Positions 16,433 to 24,072 of a stretch of DNA of 64,000 nt are shown one piece after another. A model generated the notes under the pieces. The model searched no databases. It was given only the letters and a program-made list of their open reading frames with translations, and had not been told where the DNA came from. The number at the start of each line of letters is the position of its first letter. Position 1 is the stretch's first letter. The position numbers and the translations under genes are program-made. This stretch comes from JBBQUN01 sp963698395 (GTDB lineage: Bacteria > Actinomycetota > Acidimicrobiia > Acidimicrobiales > SZUA-35). The stretch is taken from NCBI GenBank assembly GCA_963698395.1, contig CAVOQQ010000003.1, positions 868,001 to 932,000 of the forward strand. Direction: 5' to 3'.

Positions 16433-16972
16433 TCACTCCCGTAGTTCCGAGTTGATCAGGTCGCGCAGCGAGTCCTCGGTCTGCAGCCCGGCGACGGTGT
16501 GCACGAGCCGGCCGTCGGCATCGAGGAAGATGGTGGTCGGCATGAAACGACCGTCGATCGACTCGAAGAGAGTGCCGGCGGCGCCCTCGAACACCGTGGG
16601 GAATGTCACCCCGGTCTCCTCGACCATGGCGGCCCATGAGGACTCGTCGATGTCGCGATTGACGCCGACGATGTCGATCTCGTCGGCGAACTCCTTGCTG
16701 ATGATCTCGAGGTCGGGCATCTCGGCGCGACACGGGCTGCAGTAGCTGGCGAAGAAGTTCACCACCGTCGGGGTTCCGGCATAGGCCGCAAGGGTGGTGC
16801 TGCCGCCCTCGGGGGTGGTCAGGGGAATCGAGGTCAGATCGGTGGCTGTGTCGCCGGACTCGTCGGAGGCGTTCGAGCAGGCAGCGGCGACCGAACCGAG
16901 TGCGAACAACGCCACACCGAAGCGGAGCAGGGCGCCAAAGCGGTGAGGTTCATGAGTGGGGGGAGTGATCAT
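16433..16972 (-). CDS. TlpA/ResA-like thioredoxin-fold lipoprotein
   Basis: 179 residues. Lipoprotein signal ends at a lipobox SVAAAC; the thioredoxin domain has FFASYCSPCRAEMPDLE with the CSPC active site and a cis-Pro near PTTIFLDADG. It probably keeps apocytochrome c cysteines reduced outside the membrane, receiving electrons from CcdA downstream. The ATG at 16972 gives the complete signal peptide. About 190 bases separate it from whiB upstream, with no gene in between. Confidence 0.88.
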   Translation of the reverse strand: MITPPTHEPHRFGALLRFGVALFALGSVAAACSNASDESGDTATDLTSIPLTTPEGGSTTLAAYAGTPTVVNFFASYCSPCRAEMPDLEIISKEFADEIDIVGVNRDIDESSWAAMVEETGVTFPTVFEGAAGTLFESIDGRFMPTTIFLDADGRLVHTVAGLQTEDSLRDLINSELRE

Positions 16973-17163
16973 GGTGCTTCCGTGAGGAGGGGAGCGCTCG
17001 CTCCTGGGTACGACAAACCGTTGCCAGGATGCCAGCATTCCCCTCCTCGTCACCGTCGCCCGTCGACTGGCAGGAGCTCGCTTGTGTCGTCACCTCGGGT
17101 TCCCGGGGGTCAGACGGCCGTTGCTCTTGCTGCGATCGGGCTGATCTCTCGCCCGAGGTGGTG

Positions 17164-17598
17164 TCAGGCGATGAGCTTTTGGAGGTGCTCGGGCACCGGG
17201 ATCATGGGCAGTTGGTCCTCGGGCCGAGGATGCTTCGGCGGGCGCCCGCGACGACGCTTGATCATCACGATGCGTCCGGAGTCGAAGAGCTGCCCGCCCC
17301 AGACCCCGCACGGCTCTGCCCGGCGGATCGCTTCCTCGAGGCAGGGAGCGATCACGGGGCAGTCGGCGCAGATCCGCTTGGCTGCTGCCATGTCGGTCAG
17401 TTCCTCGGAGAAGAACAGATCCTTGGCATCGGGGACGGCTCGGCACGCGGCAGCCACCCACCAGTCTCGGGCGAACGGGCTCGAGCCGGCCGTTGCGTCG
17501 CCGTGCTCGCCGGTCACACGGGGTGCGGCGATCGACGCGAGCGCACCCGATAAGGGGGGCACCGGCAATGCTTCGATGGGTGGGGGTGTGGTCAACAT
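17164..17598 (-). CDS. WhiB-family iron-sulfur transcription regulator
   Basis: 144 residues. Four cluster cysteines: one in WWVAAACRAVP, then CADCPVIAPC (CxxCx5C). The GVWGG turn follows, then a basic AT-hook-like RRRGRPPKHPRP for DNA contact. Such proteins bind a [4Fe-4S] cluster and usually act with the primary sigma factor. The ATG at 17598 is preceded by a 75-base leader beginning just after a strong hairpin (17674-17705). Which WhiB subclass it belongs to I cannot say. Confidence 0.9.
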   Translation of the reverse strand: MLTTPPPIEALPVPPLSGALASIAAPRVTGEHGDATAGSSPFARDWWVAAACRAVPDAKDLFFSEELTDMAAAKRICADCPVIAPCLEEAIRRAEPCGVWGGQLFDSGRIVMIKRRRGRPPKHPRPEDQLPMIPVPEHLQKLIA

Positions 17599-17673
17599 GG
17601 TGGTTCCGTGATTTCGAGTTGCGTCGTGGTGGGCGTCTGCAGTCAGCCGGGTGAGATGGGCCGAAAAGCAAAG

Positions 17674-17705
17674 AAGCCGCTGGGAGCAAAGGCTCCCAGC
17701 GGCTT
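17674..17705 (-). terminator. Rho-independent terminator between a small gene and whiB
   Basis: Perfect 14-bp stem (AAGCCGCTGGGAGC and its complement) with a 4-base loop; on the minus strand it is followed by CTTTGCTTTT. It begins 25 bases after the stop codon of the 79-residue gene, so it probably ends that transcript. It could also act as an attenuator if transcription continues into whiB. Confidence 0.85.
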
Positions 17706-17729
17706 CGAGTTCGACCCGATCGATGTGCG

Positions 17730-17969
17730 TCAGGTCAGTCTCTTGCGTTGGGAGTGGTCCATGGTCGTGAAGGCGTCGTTCTTTGCGAAGGCATGGCTCT
17801 TCGTGAACGGCTTCACGGTGGACGGGGCATACGCCCACGTACCGGTGCCACAGACCTCGCCGCGGGACGCGGCGCCATCGATGGCAATCGACTCGAGCGC
17901 GGGCATGGTGGCGGCACGGTTCGAAGGCGAGTCGGCAGAGGCGACGAGTGTTGGATGCATGATCTTCAT
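17730..17969 (-). CDS. Uncharacterised small protein (79 residues)
   Basis: Not recognised. The case for a real gene: a strong ribosome binding site (AAAGGAGAGG) 4 bases before the ATG, a promoter-like TTGACA-N17-GAGCGT upstream (18062 to 18034), and a perfect terminator right after the stop. The protein has a Ser/Ala-rich N-terminal half and a C-terminal half containing CGTGTWAYAPSTVKPFTKSH and ending in HSQRKRLT; no signal peptide or membrane helix. One cysteine. Could be a highly expressed small regulatory or peptide-precursor protein; function unknown. Confidence 0.65.
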   Translation of the reverse strand: MKIMHPTLVASADSPSNRAATMPALESIAIDGAASRGEVCGTGTWAYAPSTVKPFTKSHAFAKNDAFTTMDHSQRKRLT

Positions 17970-18033
17970 CGGGCCTCTCCTTTCGCGATCGGAACGAGGC
18001 AGTGCCGGTGCCGGATGGCACTGACTGGGTGCA

Positions 18034-18084
18034 ACGCTCCTATGGATCGGGAGACGTGTCAATCGAATTAACGGCGAATACGGT
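18034..18084. promoter_or_regulatory. Overlapping divergent promoters: small gene and thioesterase gene
   Basis: Minus strand: TTGACA (18062-18057), 17-base spacer, GAGCGT (18039-18034), giving a leader of roughly 58 bases before the small gene. Plus strand: TACGGT (18079-18084), 6 bases before the GTG at 18091, a leaderless promoter. The stretch 18055-18090 is locally AT-rich. No operator is obvious. Confidence 0.5.
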
Positions 18085-18090
18085 CGAATG

Positions 18091-18876
18091 GTGACGTTCG
18101 ACCCACAGCCGTTGACCATGCTCCCACCGGTGGGGCGAACCTATTCCCAGGTCAGGAAGGTGCGCCTCGGTGATGTTCGACCCGATGGCAATCTTCGATT
18201 CGATTCGCTCGTTCGCTATGCACAAGACGTGTCGAACGACGACACCACCGATGCCGCCTTGCTCGATGATCTCGCCTGGGTCGTGCGAAAGACCACGGTC
18301 GACGTCGTGGAGGAAGCCCAGTTCGGTGAGACGCTCACGTTCGTCACGTTCTGCTCCGGGTTGGGTCGTCGCTGGGCCGAACGCCGGCTCCACGTCACCG
18401 GGGATCGGGGAGCCGCCATGGAGATCGCCACGTTGTGGGTCCACCTCGATGTCGACAGTGGCAAACCGATCCGCCTGTCCTCACAGTTCCTCGACATCTA
18501 CGGTGAAGCGGCCCAGGGGCGGCAGGTGGGTGCCCGACTCGAGCACCCTGGCCCCGGGGAGCACGCCGAGACACGGCCATGGCCGGTTCGGTTCGTCGAC
18601 TTCGACATCTTCGACCACATGAACAACGCGGCCTACTGGGCTGCGGTCGAAGAAGTGATCGCCGAACGTTCCTTCCCTTCGGCCGGCTGTCGTGTCGAAC
18701 TCGAGTACGGACACGGCATCGATCATGGACCGGCGGTGTCGCTGATCGTCGACGACCATGAGCCGATGATCGATGGATCGCCCGACGGGTTTGCCCTGTG
18801 GTGGTCGGCTGCCGGCAGTCAGAAGCCGGCAGCGTCGGGCGTGGTCCACCCGATTCCTGCCTCCTGGTACCGCTGA
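18091..18876 (+). CDS. Acyl-ACP thioesterase-like protein (double hotdog)
   Basis: 261 residues with two hotdog domains. The N-terminal domain contains VRPDGNLRFDSLVRYAQDVS and WVVRKTTVDV; the C-terminal domain contains FVDFDIFDHMNNAAYWAAVEE, the His/Asn-containing motif of FatA/FatB and 4-hydroxybenzoyl-CoA thioesterase relatives. It probably hydrolyses acyl-ACP or acyl-CoA. The GTG at 18091 is 6 bases from the -10 box; an ATG three bases earlier at 18088 is in frame and equally possible. It faces orn convergently. Confidence 0.82.
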   Translation: MTFDPQPLTMLPPVGRTYSQVRKVRLGDVRPDGNLRFDSLVRYAQDVSNDDTTDAALLDDLAWVVRKTTVDVVEEAQFGETLTFVTFCSGLGRRWAERRLHVTGDRGAAMEIATLWVHLDVDSGKPIRLSSQFLDIYGEAAQGRQVGARLEHPGPGEHAETRPWPVRFVDFDIFDHMNNAAYWAAVEEVIAERSFPSAGCRVELEYGHGIDHGPAVSLIVDDHEPMIDGSPDGFALWWSAAGSQKPAASGVVHPIPASWYR

Positions 18877-18894
18877 GCGGGGCGGTGCCGGCGT

Positions 18895-19452
18895 TCAGAC
18901 CGTGTAGACCGCCGGGGGCTCGGGTGTCTTGAACAACGCCTCTCGGTAGAACACCAGCTCGTTGATGCTCTCCTTGATGTCGTCGAGGGCGCGGTGCGTC
19001 CCGGTCTTCTTCGGCGCACCGTTGGTCGCCTGCTGGTTCCAGCGTTTGCCGAGTTCCTTGACGGTCGAGACATCGATCGATCGATAGTGGAGAAACTCCT
19101 CGATCTCGGGCAGGTAGGTGGCGAGGAAGCGCCGATCCATGCCGATGGAGTTGCCGCACAGCGGAGTGGAGCGGGGTTCCATGTGCGCCTGCAGAAAGGC
19201 CAAGGTCTGCTCGCCTGCGGCTTCGAGCGTGACGGTCGATGAGCGAATGTCGGTGAGGAGCCCCGATTTGGTGTGCATGTCGATCACCACCTGGTCCATC
19301 AGCGCCAACTCTTCCTCGGTGGCGTGGATGACGAGCTCGGGTCCCTCGGCGATGATGTTGAGATCGTCGTCGGTGATCAACGTGGCGATCTCGACGATCA
19401 CGTGTTGTGTCGGGTCGAGGCCGGTCATTTCCAGATCCATCCAGGCAAGCAC
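18895..19452 (-). CDS. orn: Oligoribonuclease
   Basis: 185 residues, DEDDh exonuclease degrading 2-5 nt RNAs and pGpG, so it completes c-di-GMP breakdown. Motifs: WMDLEMTGLDP (ExoI), GNSIGMDRRFLATYLPE (ExoII), HRALDDIKESINEL (ExoIII). GTG start 6 bases after minus-strand TAGGCT: leaderless. Divergent from dut with 35 bases between the start codons. Relevant to the c-di-GMP-binding RsiG homologue encoded 13 kb away. Confidence 0.96.
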   Translation of the reverse strand: MLAWMDLEMTGLDPTQHVIVEIATLITDDDLNIIAEGPELVIHATEEELALMDQVVIDMHTKSGLLTDIRSSTVTLEAAGEQTLAFLQAHMEPRSTPLCGNSIGMDRRFLATYLPEIEEFLHYRSIDVSTVKELGKRWNQQATNGAPKKTGTHRALDDIKESINELVFYREALFKTPEPPAVYTV

Positions 19453-19458
19453 GTCGGC

Positions 19459-19480
19459 AGCCTACCGCCGACCCTAGGGT
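19459..19480. promoter_or_regulatory. Divergent orn/dut leaderless promoters
   Basis: Minus strand TAGGCT (19464-19459) lies 6 bases before the orn GTG. Plus strand TAGGGT (19475-19480) lies 7 bases before the dut GTG. The two -10 boxes are about 10 bases apart, so the promoters must compete or be shared. Confidence 0.55.
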
Positions 19481-19487
19481 GCAGCCC

Positions 19488-19925
19488 GTGGTTGACGTTC
19501 CCCTGCTCCGTCTCGATCCCGATCTCGCCGCCCCGCGCCGGATGCGAACCGGTGACGCTGCGGCCGACCTTCCCGCTGCGGTGTCGGTCACGCTTCCCGC
19601 CGGTGGGCGCTCCTTGGTCCCTACCGGCTTCGCCATTGCGGTGCCCGATGGCCATGCCGCGCTGATCCTCCCCCGATCCGGACTGGCGCTTCACCAGGGC
19701 CTCACGGTGCTCAATGCCCCCGGCCTCGTCGATTCGGGGTACCGGGGCGAACTCAAGGTCGTGTTGCACAACACGTCCGACGTGCCGGTCGAGATCGAGC
19801 GGGGCCAACGCATCGCCCAGCTGCTCGTCGTCGCCGTACCGCCGTTCCAGCTCATCGAGATCGACGAACTGCCGGCTGCCTCTGATGATCGCGGAGCGGC
19901 AGGCTTCGGTTCGTCGGGCGTCTGA
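19488..19925 (+). CDS. dut: dUTP diphosphatase
   Basis: 145 residues, trimeric dUTPase hydrolysing dUTP to dUMP. All five motifs are present: GDAAADLPAAV (motif 1, slightly unusual), PRSGLALHQGL (2), NAPGLVDSGYRGELKVVLHN (3), RGQRIAQLLVV (4) and RGAAGFGSSG (5). GTG start at 19488, 7 bases after the -10 box TAGGGT. It ends 3 bases before the stop codon of the convergent anti-sigma-like gene. Confidence 0.95.
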   Translation: MVDVPLLRLDPDLAAPRRMRTGDAAADLPAAVSVTLPAGGRSLVPTGFAIAVPDGHAALILPRSGLALHQGLTVLNAPGLVDSGYRGELKVVLHNTSDVPVEIERGQRIAQLLVVAVPPFQLIEIDELPAASDDRGAAGFGSSGV

Positions 19926-19928
19926 GTC

Positions 19929-20282
19929 TCAGGCGTCGTCTTCGAGAATCAGCGCCACGTGTGATTCGCCGATGCTCGCTTCGTCGACGAGCCCGCCGAG
20001 AATGCCGGCCAGCTCCTCTTGCCGCTCGCTGCCGAGATGCGCCTCGGTGTTGGTGACGTCGATGTGGAGTCGTCCTGGCTCCCAGCTGGCCTCGACGGTC
20101 ACGATCCCGTCGCCGGCGAGCGAAGCAACGGCTTCCTCGACCGCCAGGCGGAGCTGCTCGACTTGTTGTACTTCGATCTCGAGGCGCAGAGCCAGGCCGG
20201 CCATCGCAACTCGACCGACGCGAGCAAAGCGCTCGGCCGCAGGAAAGGCGACACGCATCGTGTCGGTGGTCCCGTCGTTCAT
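19929..20282 (-). CDS. Anti-sigma-factor-like HATPase-fold protein
   Basis: 117 residues resembling RsbW/SpoIIAB-type serine kinases in the segment VEQLRLAVEEAVASLAGDG, which aligns with the N-box helix. The N-box asparagine that holds Mg-ATP is replaced by serine, and glycine-rich lids are not clear, so kinase activity is doubtful. GTGAGG lies just before the ATG. It may bind a partner sigma or anti-anti-sigma factor; none is encoded nearby. Family assignment rests on one helix and is moderate. Confidence 0.55.
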   Translation of the reverse strand: MNDGTTDTMRVAFPAAERFARVGRVAMAGLALRLEIEVQQVEQLRLAVEEAVASLAGDGIVTVEASWEPGRLHIDVTNTEAHLGSERQEELAGILGGLVDEASIGESHVALILEDDA

Positions 20283-20350
20283 CGCCTCACTATCCCACGA
20301 AGTCCGCTGCATTCGCCCACGGAGAATTTCCTCGAGCGCGGTCGGCCAGC

Positions 20351-20368
20351 CTACCGACCAGTAGGTAG
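20351..20368. promoter_or_regulatory. TetR-like operator over the desaturase -10 box
   Basis: CTACCGACCAGTAGGTAG is an 18-bp imperfect palindrome (7 of 9 half-site positions match). It overlaps the putative leaderless -10 box TAGGCT (20366-20371) that lies 7 bases before the desaturase ATG. Sequence and placement fit repression by a TetR-family lipid regulator; no such regulator is in the window. Confidence 0.55.
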
Positions 20369-20378
20369 GCTGACGGGC

Positions 20379-21311
20379 ATGGTCATCGACGCTGACATCG
20401 CCTTCCTCGCCGAGCTCGAATCCACCGCCGAGACGCTGCTCGAACGCCACCTGGTGCAAACCAAGGAATGGCACCCGCACACGCTGGTGCCGTGGAGTCG
20501 GGGGCGCGATTTCGAAGCCGACTACGAGTGGACGCCCGAGGAAGCCAACATCCCGGCCGACGTGCGAAGCGCCCTCTTCGTCAACCTCCTCACCGAAGAC
20601 AACCTGCCGTATTACTTCCGCGACATCGAGCGCATGTTCGGAGCCGACGGTGCCTGGGGGGAGTGGGTGAGGCGTTGGACCGCCGAGGAAGGCCGGCATG
20701 CCACGGCCATTCGCGACTACCTGACGGTCACCCGAGCCATCGATCCGGTGGCGCTCGAGCGGGGCCGGATGGCACAGATGAGTGGTGGCGAGGTGCCTCA
20801 GCCGCCCGACGCTGCGTCGGGCATGTTGTACGTCACGATGCAGGAGCTGGCCACGCGCATCTCGCATCGCAACACCGGCAAGCTGCTCGAAGACGTGGAT
20901 CGTGCCGGCTACGACATCATGCGACGGGTGGCCATCGACGAGAACTTCCACTTCCTGTTCTACCGAGACATCGCAACGGCGGGCTTCGAGATCGATCCGT
21001 CGCTCATGATGATCTCCCTCGAACCCCAGGTGACCGATTTCGCCATGCCGGGTACCGGGATCCCCGACTTCATCGCGCACTCCAAGGCCATCGCCAACGC
21101 CGGCATCTATGACTTCGCACTGCACCACGAGCAGATCCTGGTCCCGATCGTGCTCCAGCACTGGCGGATCGCCGAGATCGAAGGTCTCAACGCCGAGGCC
21201 GAGCAGGCCCGCGAGCGAATCCTCGCTTACATCGCGAAGGTCGGTCGCGTGGCTGAGCGGGTGAAGTCGAAGCGAGAAGCAGCGGCGGCGAAGGCATCCA
21301 GCGCCGCCTGA
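20379..21311 (+). CDS. Acyl-ACP desaturase (ferritin-like diiron, FA_desaturase_2)
   Basis: 310 residues, soluble. Diiron ligands are visible as LLTEDNLPYYF, TAEEGRHATAIRDYL (EExxH) and VAIDENFHFLFYRDI (DExxH), matching DesA1/DesA2 and plant stearoyl-ACP desaturases. It introduces a cis double bond into acyl-ACP. The start at 20379 follows TAGGCT by 7 bases and an overlapping palindrome suggests repression. A weak TTCGG/CCGAA hairpin follows the stop. The 156-base gap after it holds no gene. Confidence 0.92.
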   Translation: MVIDADIAFLAELESTAETLLERHLVQTKEWHPHTLVPWSRGRDFEADYEWTPEEANIPADVRSALFVNLLTEDNLPYYFRDIERMFGADGAWGEWVRRWTAEEGRHATAIRDYLTVTRAIDPVALERGRMAQMSGGEVPQPPDAASGMLYVTMQELATRISHRNTGKLLEDVDRAGYDIMRRVAIDENFHFLFYRDIATAGFEIDPSLMMISLEPQVTDFAMPGTGIPDFIAHSKAIANAGIYDFALHHEQILVPIVLQHWRIAEIEGLNAEAEQARERILAYIAKVGRVAERVKSKREAAAAKASSAA

Positions 21312-21467
21312 TCCGTTCGGTTTCCCGAAGCTGCATCCAAGGAGCCCATTCGCTCGAAAGCTTGCTAGGGGAGATTTGCCGGTTGTGCGGGTGCCAATCG
21401 ATCGGCCACCATGGACCCTTCGGTGTGCGGTGGGCGTGGACCGCGAACAAGTGGATGAGGCGTAGCG

Positions 21468-22853
21468 ATGCAACGACGATCGGTGAGAGTACGGCGGACG
21501 ATGGGCAAGCTGCTTGCCTCGGTCGCGTGCATTGCGGTGGCGCTGCTCGGCCTGCCGAGCGCCAGCGGGGCACACTCGGCGAACGAGCCCTTGCTCTATC
21601 TCGATTTCACCGACATCGCCGTCGGCGGCCGTGTGGAGTTCCCGACGACCATGATCGAAGAGCTGCTCGGGCTCCCGCTCGAGGGCAGGGGACAGGAGCT
21701 CATCCCTCAACTCGAGGCCGACCTGCCGCTGCTCCAGGCCTACGCCGACGAGCATTTCGATTTCATCGTCGATGGTGAGTCGAAGCCGCTGACCTGGGAA
21801 GGCCTCGACATCCTGTACGAGGATGGCATCGACAGCGATCTGAACTTCGTCGACCTGGGCTTCACCGTCGAAGGGCTCGACGGGGAGATACCGCGGGTCT
21901 TCGAGGTGCGTTTCGATCCCTTCTTCGACGTGACCGACGACTCGACGGCGCTCTTGCTGATCGGCAACGACATCCAGGGTGGCATCTTCGACAACGGCGA
22001 AGACTGGCTGATCGACTTCGACGACGACAACCGGACCCGAGCAATCGACCTCGGTGACGCGAGCCAGTGGAACAACTTCTCCTCGAGCGTCTCGCTGGGT
22101 GTCGACCACATCAAGACCGGCCCCGATCACATCCTGTTCATCCTGGTGCTGCTGCTTCCGTCGGTGTTGGTGTTCCGCAACGGCTGGTTGCCCGGTGACT
22201 CGTTCGGGTCATCGCTCTGGCGCATTCTCAAGATCGTCACCATGTTCACGGTCGCTCACACGATCACGTTCAGCCTCGCCGGTCTCGACATCTTGCCGCT
22301 GCCTCCGTCCAAGCTGGTCGAGTCGATCATCGCGGTCTCGATCGCGCTGGCAGCGTTGCACAACATCAAACCGATCGCCCCGAACAAGGAATGGGCGATC
22401 GCCTTCGGTTTCGGACTCTTCCACGGCATGGGTTTCGCCACACTGGTCGAAGGACTCGACGTCTCTCGCCAGACCCAGTTGGTCTCGTTACTCGGGCGCA
22501 ACATCGGTATCGAGATCGGCCAGACCGTCGTCGTGCTGGTGTCGTTCAGTGCGCTGTTCCTCCTGCGCCGCACCCGCTTCTACCAGCCACTGTTCGTCGG
22601 TTCCTCACTGCTCCTGGCTGCGGTCGCTCTCGGGTGGATGTACGAACGAGTCTTCGAGGTCGACCTGGGAATCAACGGTTTCGTCGACCCGTTCTTCGAG
22701 TTCCCGAGGATCCTCATTCCGGTGGCACTCGGCACGATCGTCGCCGCCGGTCTGCACCAGTGGGAAGCGACCCGAGGGCGACACCTGCCAACAGCAGGGA
22801 TGCTGGCGCGCAGCGAGGTCGAGGTCCAAGAGCGCGAACCGGCAACGGTCTGA
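21468..22853 (+). CDS. HupE/UreJ_2-family membrane protein
   Basis: 461 residues: signal peptide (cleavage near SASGAHS), an extracytoplasmic domain of about 180 residues, then seven hydrophobic segments. The family marker GVDHIKTGPDHILFIL opens the membrane part, followed by TVAHTITFSLAG and FGLFHGMGFA. HupE/UreJ proteins are linked to nickel, cobalt or other metal movement; here no metalloenzyme gene is adjacent and the large N-terminal domain is acidic. GGATGAGG serves as ribosome binding site. Confidence 0.8.
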   Translation: MQRRSVRVRRTMGKLLASVACIAVALLGLPSASGAHSANEPLLYLDFTDIAVGGRVEFPTTMIEELLGLPLEGRGQELIPQLEADLPLLQAYADEHFDFIVDGESKPLTWEGLDILYEDGIDSDLNFVDLGFTVEGLDGEIPRVFEVRFDPFFDVTDDSTALLLIGNDIQGGIFDNGEDWLIDFDDDNRTRAIDLGDASQWNNFSSSVSLGVDHIKTGPDHILFILVLLLPSVLVFRNGWLPGDSFGSSLWRILKIVTMFTVAHTITFSLAGLDILPLPPSKLVESIIAVSIALAALHNIKPIAPNKEWAIAFGFGLFHGMGFATLVEGLDVSRQTQLVSLLGRNIGIEIGQTVVVLVSFSALFLLRRTRFYQPLFVGSSLLLAAVALGWMYERVFEVDLGINGFVDPFFEFPRILIPVALGTIVAAGLHQWEATRGRHLPTAGMLARSEVEVQEREPATV

Positions 22854-22881
22854 CGTCCGCCTGACATCTGGCTGCGGTGCG

Positions 22882-23469
22882 TCAGGGTGCGAAGCGCTGC
22901 TCGACCTCGTCGAGCCACGCGGCGAATGCTTCCGGAGACCGCTGGTCGACCTCGTAGAGCGCGGTCCACGAGGTGCGACACAGCGGGTGACACATGATGC
23001 GCATCGTGCGAAACACCGTGAGCCGACCGCCGTTGCCCTGGATGAAGTTGACCAAGCGTGACGAACCGTGCGAGGTCACCACGTCGATGCGTCGCACGTT
23101 GTGGAGCTTGGCCTTGATGCGCGTGCCGTGTTCGGGAAACTGGAAGGCGACGTCGTTCATCCACACCCGATCGAACCAGCCCTTGAGACGCGCCGGCTGT
23201 CCGCTGAACCACGTCGGATAGACGAGCACGATTCGCTCCGCCCACTGCAGCGCTTCGACGTGCTCGGCCAGATCGGGTCGGTCGGATGGTCGCCCGAAGT
23301 GGTGCTCGCGTTCGAACGCGGTGAGGCGCGGGTCGAACCCCTCCGCATCGAGATCGATCACCCGGAGCTCATGGCCGGCGGTCTGAAGGCCGCGAATGAC
23401 GCGTTCGAACGCGGCTCTCGTCAACGAGTCGGCTCGGGGATGGGTGACGACCACCAGGCATCGAGTCAT
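22882..23469 (-). CDS. NAD(P)H dehydrogenase (quinone), flavodoxin fold, copy 2
   Basis: 195 residues. N-terminal CLVVVTHPRADSLTRAAF, the NQO1/MdaB-like flavin site, then VLVYPTWFSGQPARLKGWFDRVW. It would reduce quinones by two electrons with FAD/FMN. It starts 4 bases inside the end of the neighbouring copy, so the two are co-translated. Pairwise similarity through the PTWxSGxPxxxKGW motif indicates a tandem duplication. Confidence 0.82.
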   Translation of the reverse strand: MTRCLVVVTHPRADSLTRAAFERVIRGLQTAGHELRVIDLDAEGFDPRLTAFEREHHFGRPSDRPDLAEHVEALQWAERIVLVYPTWFSGQPARLKGWFDRVWMNDVAFQFPEHGTRIKAKLHNVRRIDVVTSHGSSRLVNFIQGNGGRLTVFRTMRIMCHPLCRTSWTALYEVDQRSPEAFAAWLDEVEQRFAP

Positions 23470-24068
23470 GTCGTTCCGCCGAGTGCTGCGAAGGTCGACT
23501 CGACTTCGACGAGAAAGGCCGCACGTTCGTCGTTGCTGCGCCCGTCGAGTTTGTCGAGCGAGAGAAACCGGGTCTTGGTCGAGCGTCCACACACCAGTCG
23601 TATCGTCCGCTTGACAGTGCGGCGGCCGGCATCACCGACGACGAGGAGATACCAGCGTGGCGAACCGTAGGTGGTGACGCCGATGAGGTGCTGGAGCTCG
23701 AGAGCACCCTTGACCTTCCTCGTGCGGTCGTCGAGCCGGAACGCAACGCCCGGCAGCATCGTGCGATCGAGCCAGCCCTTCATGATGGCGGGAAGGCCCG
23801 ACCACCAGGTGGGGTAGATCAGGATGAGCGCGTCGGCCCACTCGAGGAGTTCGATGTGGTGGGCAACGACCGGGTCGGGATGGTCGTGCCCGATGGTCTC
23901 GTAGCGGCGGTGTTCGTCTTCGGTGAGACACGGCTGGTAGTCGATCTCGTAGAGATCGAGCACTTCGGTCTCGTGGCCGGCAGAGCGCAGTCCGACAACG
24001 ACGGCAGTGCGCAAGGCATGGGAGTACGAGTCGGTGACCGGGTGAGCATGAACGACCAGGGCGTGCAC
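23466..24068 (-). CDS. NAD(P)H dehydrogenase (quinone), flavodoxin fold, copy 1
   Basis: 200 residues, same family as the next gene. ALVVHAHPVTDSYSHAL at the N-terminus, LILIYPTWWSGLPAIMKGWL in the middle and GVTTYGSPRWYLLVVGDAG after it. GTG start 6 bases after minus-strand TACCCT, hence leaderless and first in the pair. It starts 4 bases downstream of the methyltransferase stop, so it may also be read from there. Confidence 0.83.
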   Translation of the reverse strand: MHALVVHAHPVTDSYSHALRTAVVVGLRSAGHETEVLDLYEIDYQPCLTEDEHRRYETIGHDHPDPVVAHHIELLEWADALILIYPTWWSGLPAIMKGWLDRTMLPGVAFRLDDRTRKVKGALELQHLIGVTTYGSPRWYLLVVGDAGRRTVKRTIRLVCGRSTKTRFLSLDKLDGRSNDERAAFLVEVESTFAALGGTT

Positions 24069-24072
24069 CGGC

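Noticed and set aside
17599..17705. Riboswitch or T-box in the whiB leader
   Set aside because: Only one perfect stem with a U tract is visible, right after another gene's stop codon; no conserved aptamer elements.
19929..22130. A 733-codon open frame on the minus strand running under the desaturase and HupE genes
   Set aside because: Antisense shadow of high-GC coding sequence. Only its last 117 codons (19929-20282) make sense as a protein; the plus-strand genes carry clear diiron and HupE motifs.
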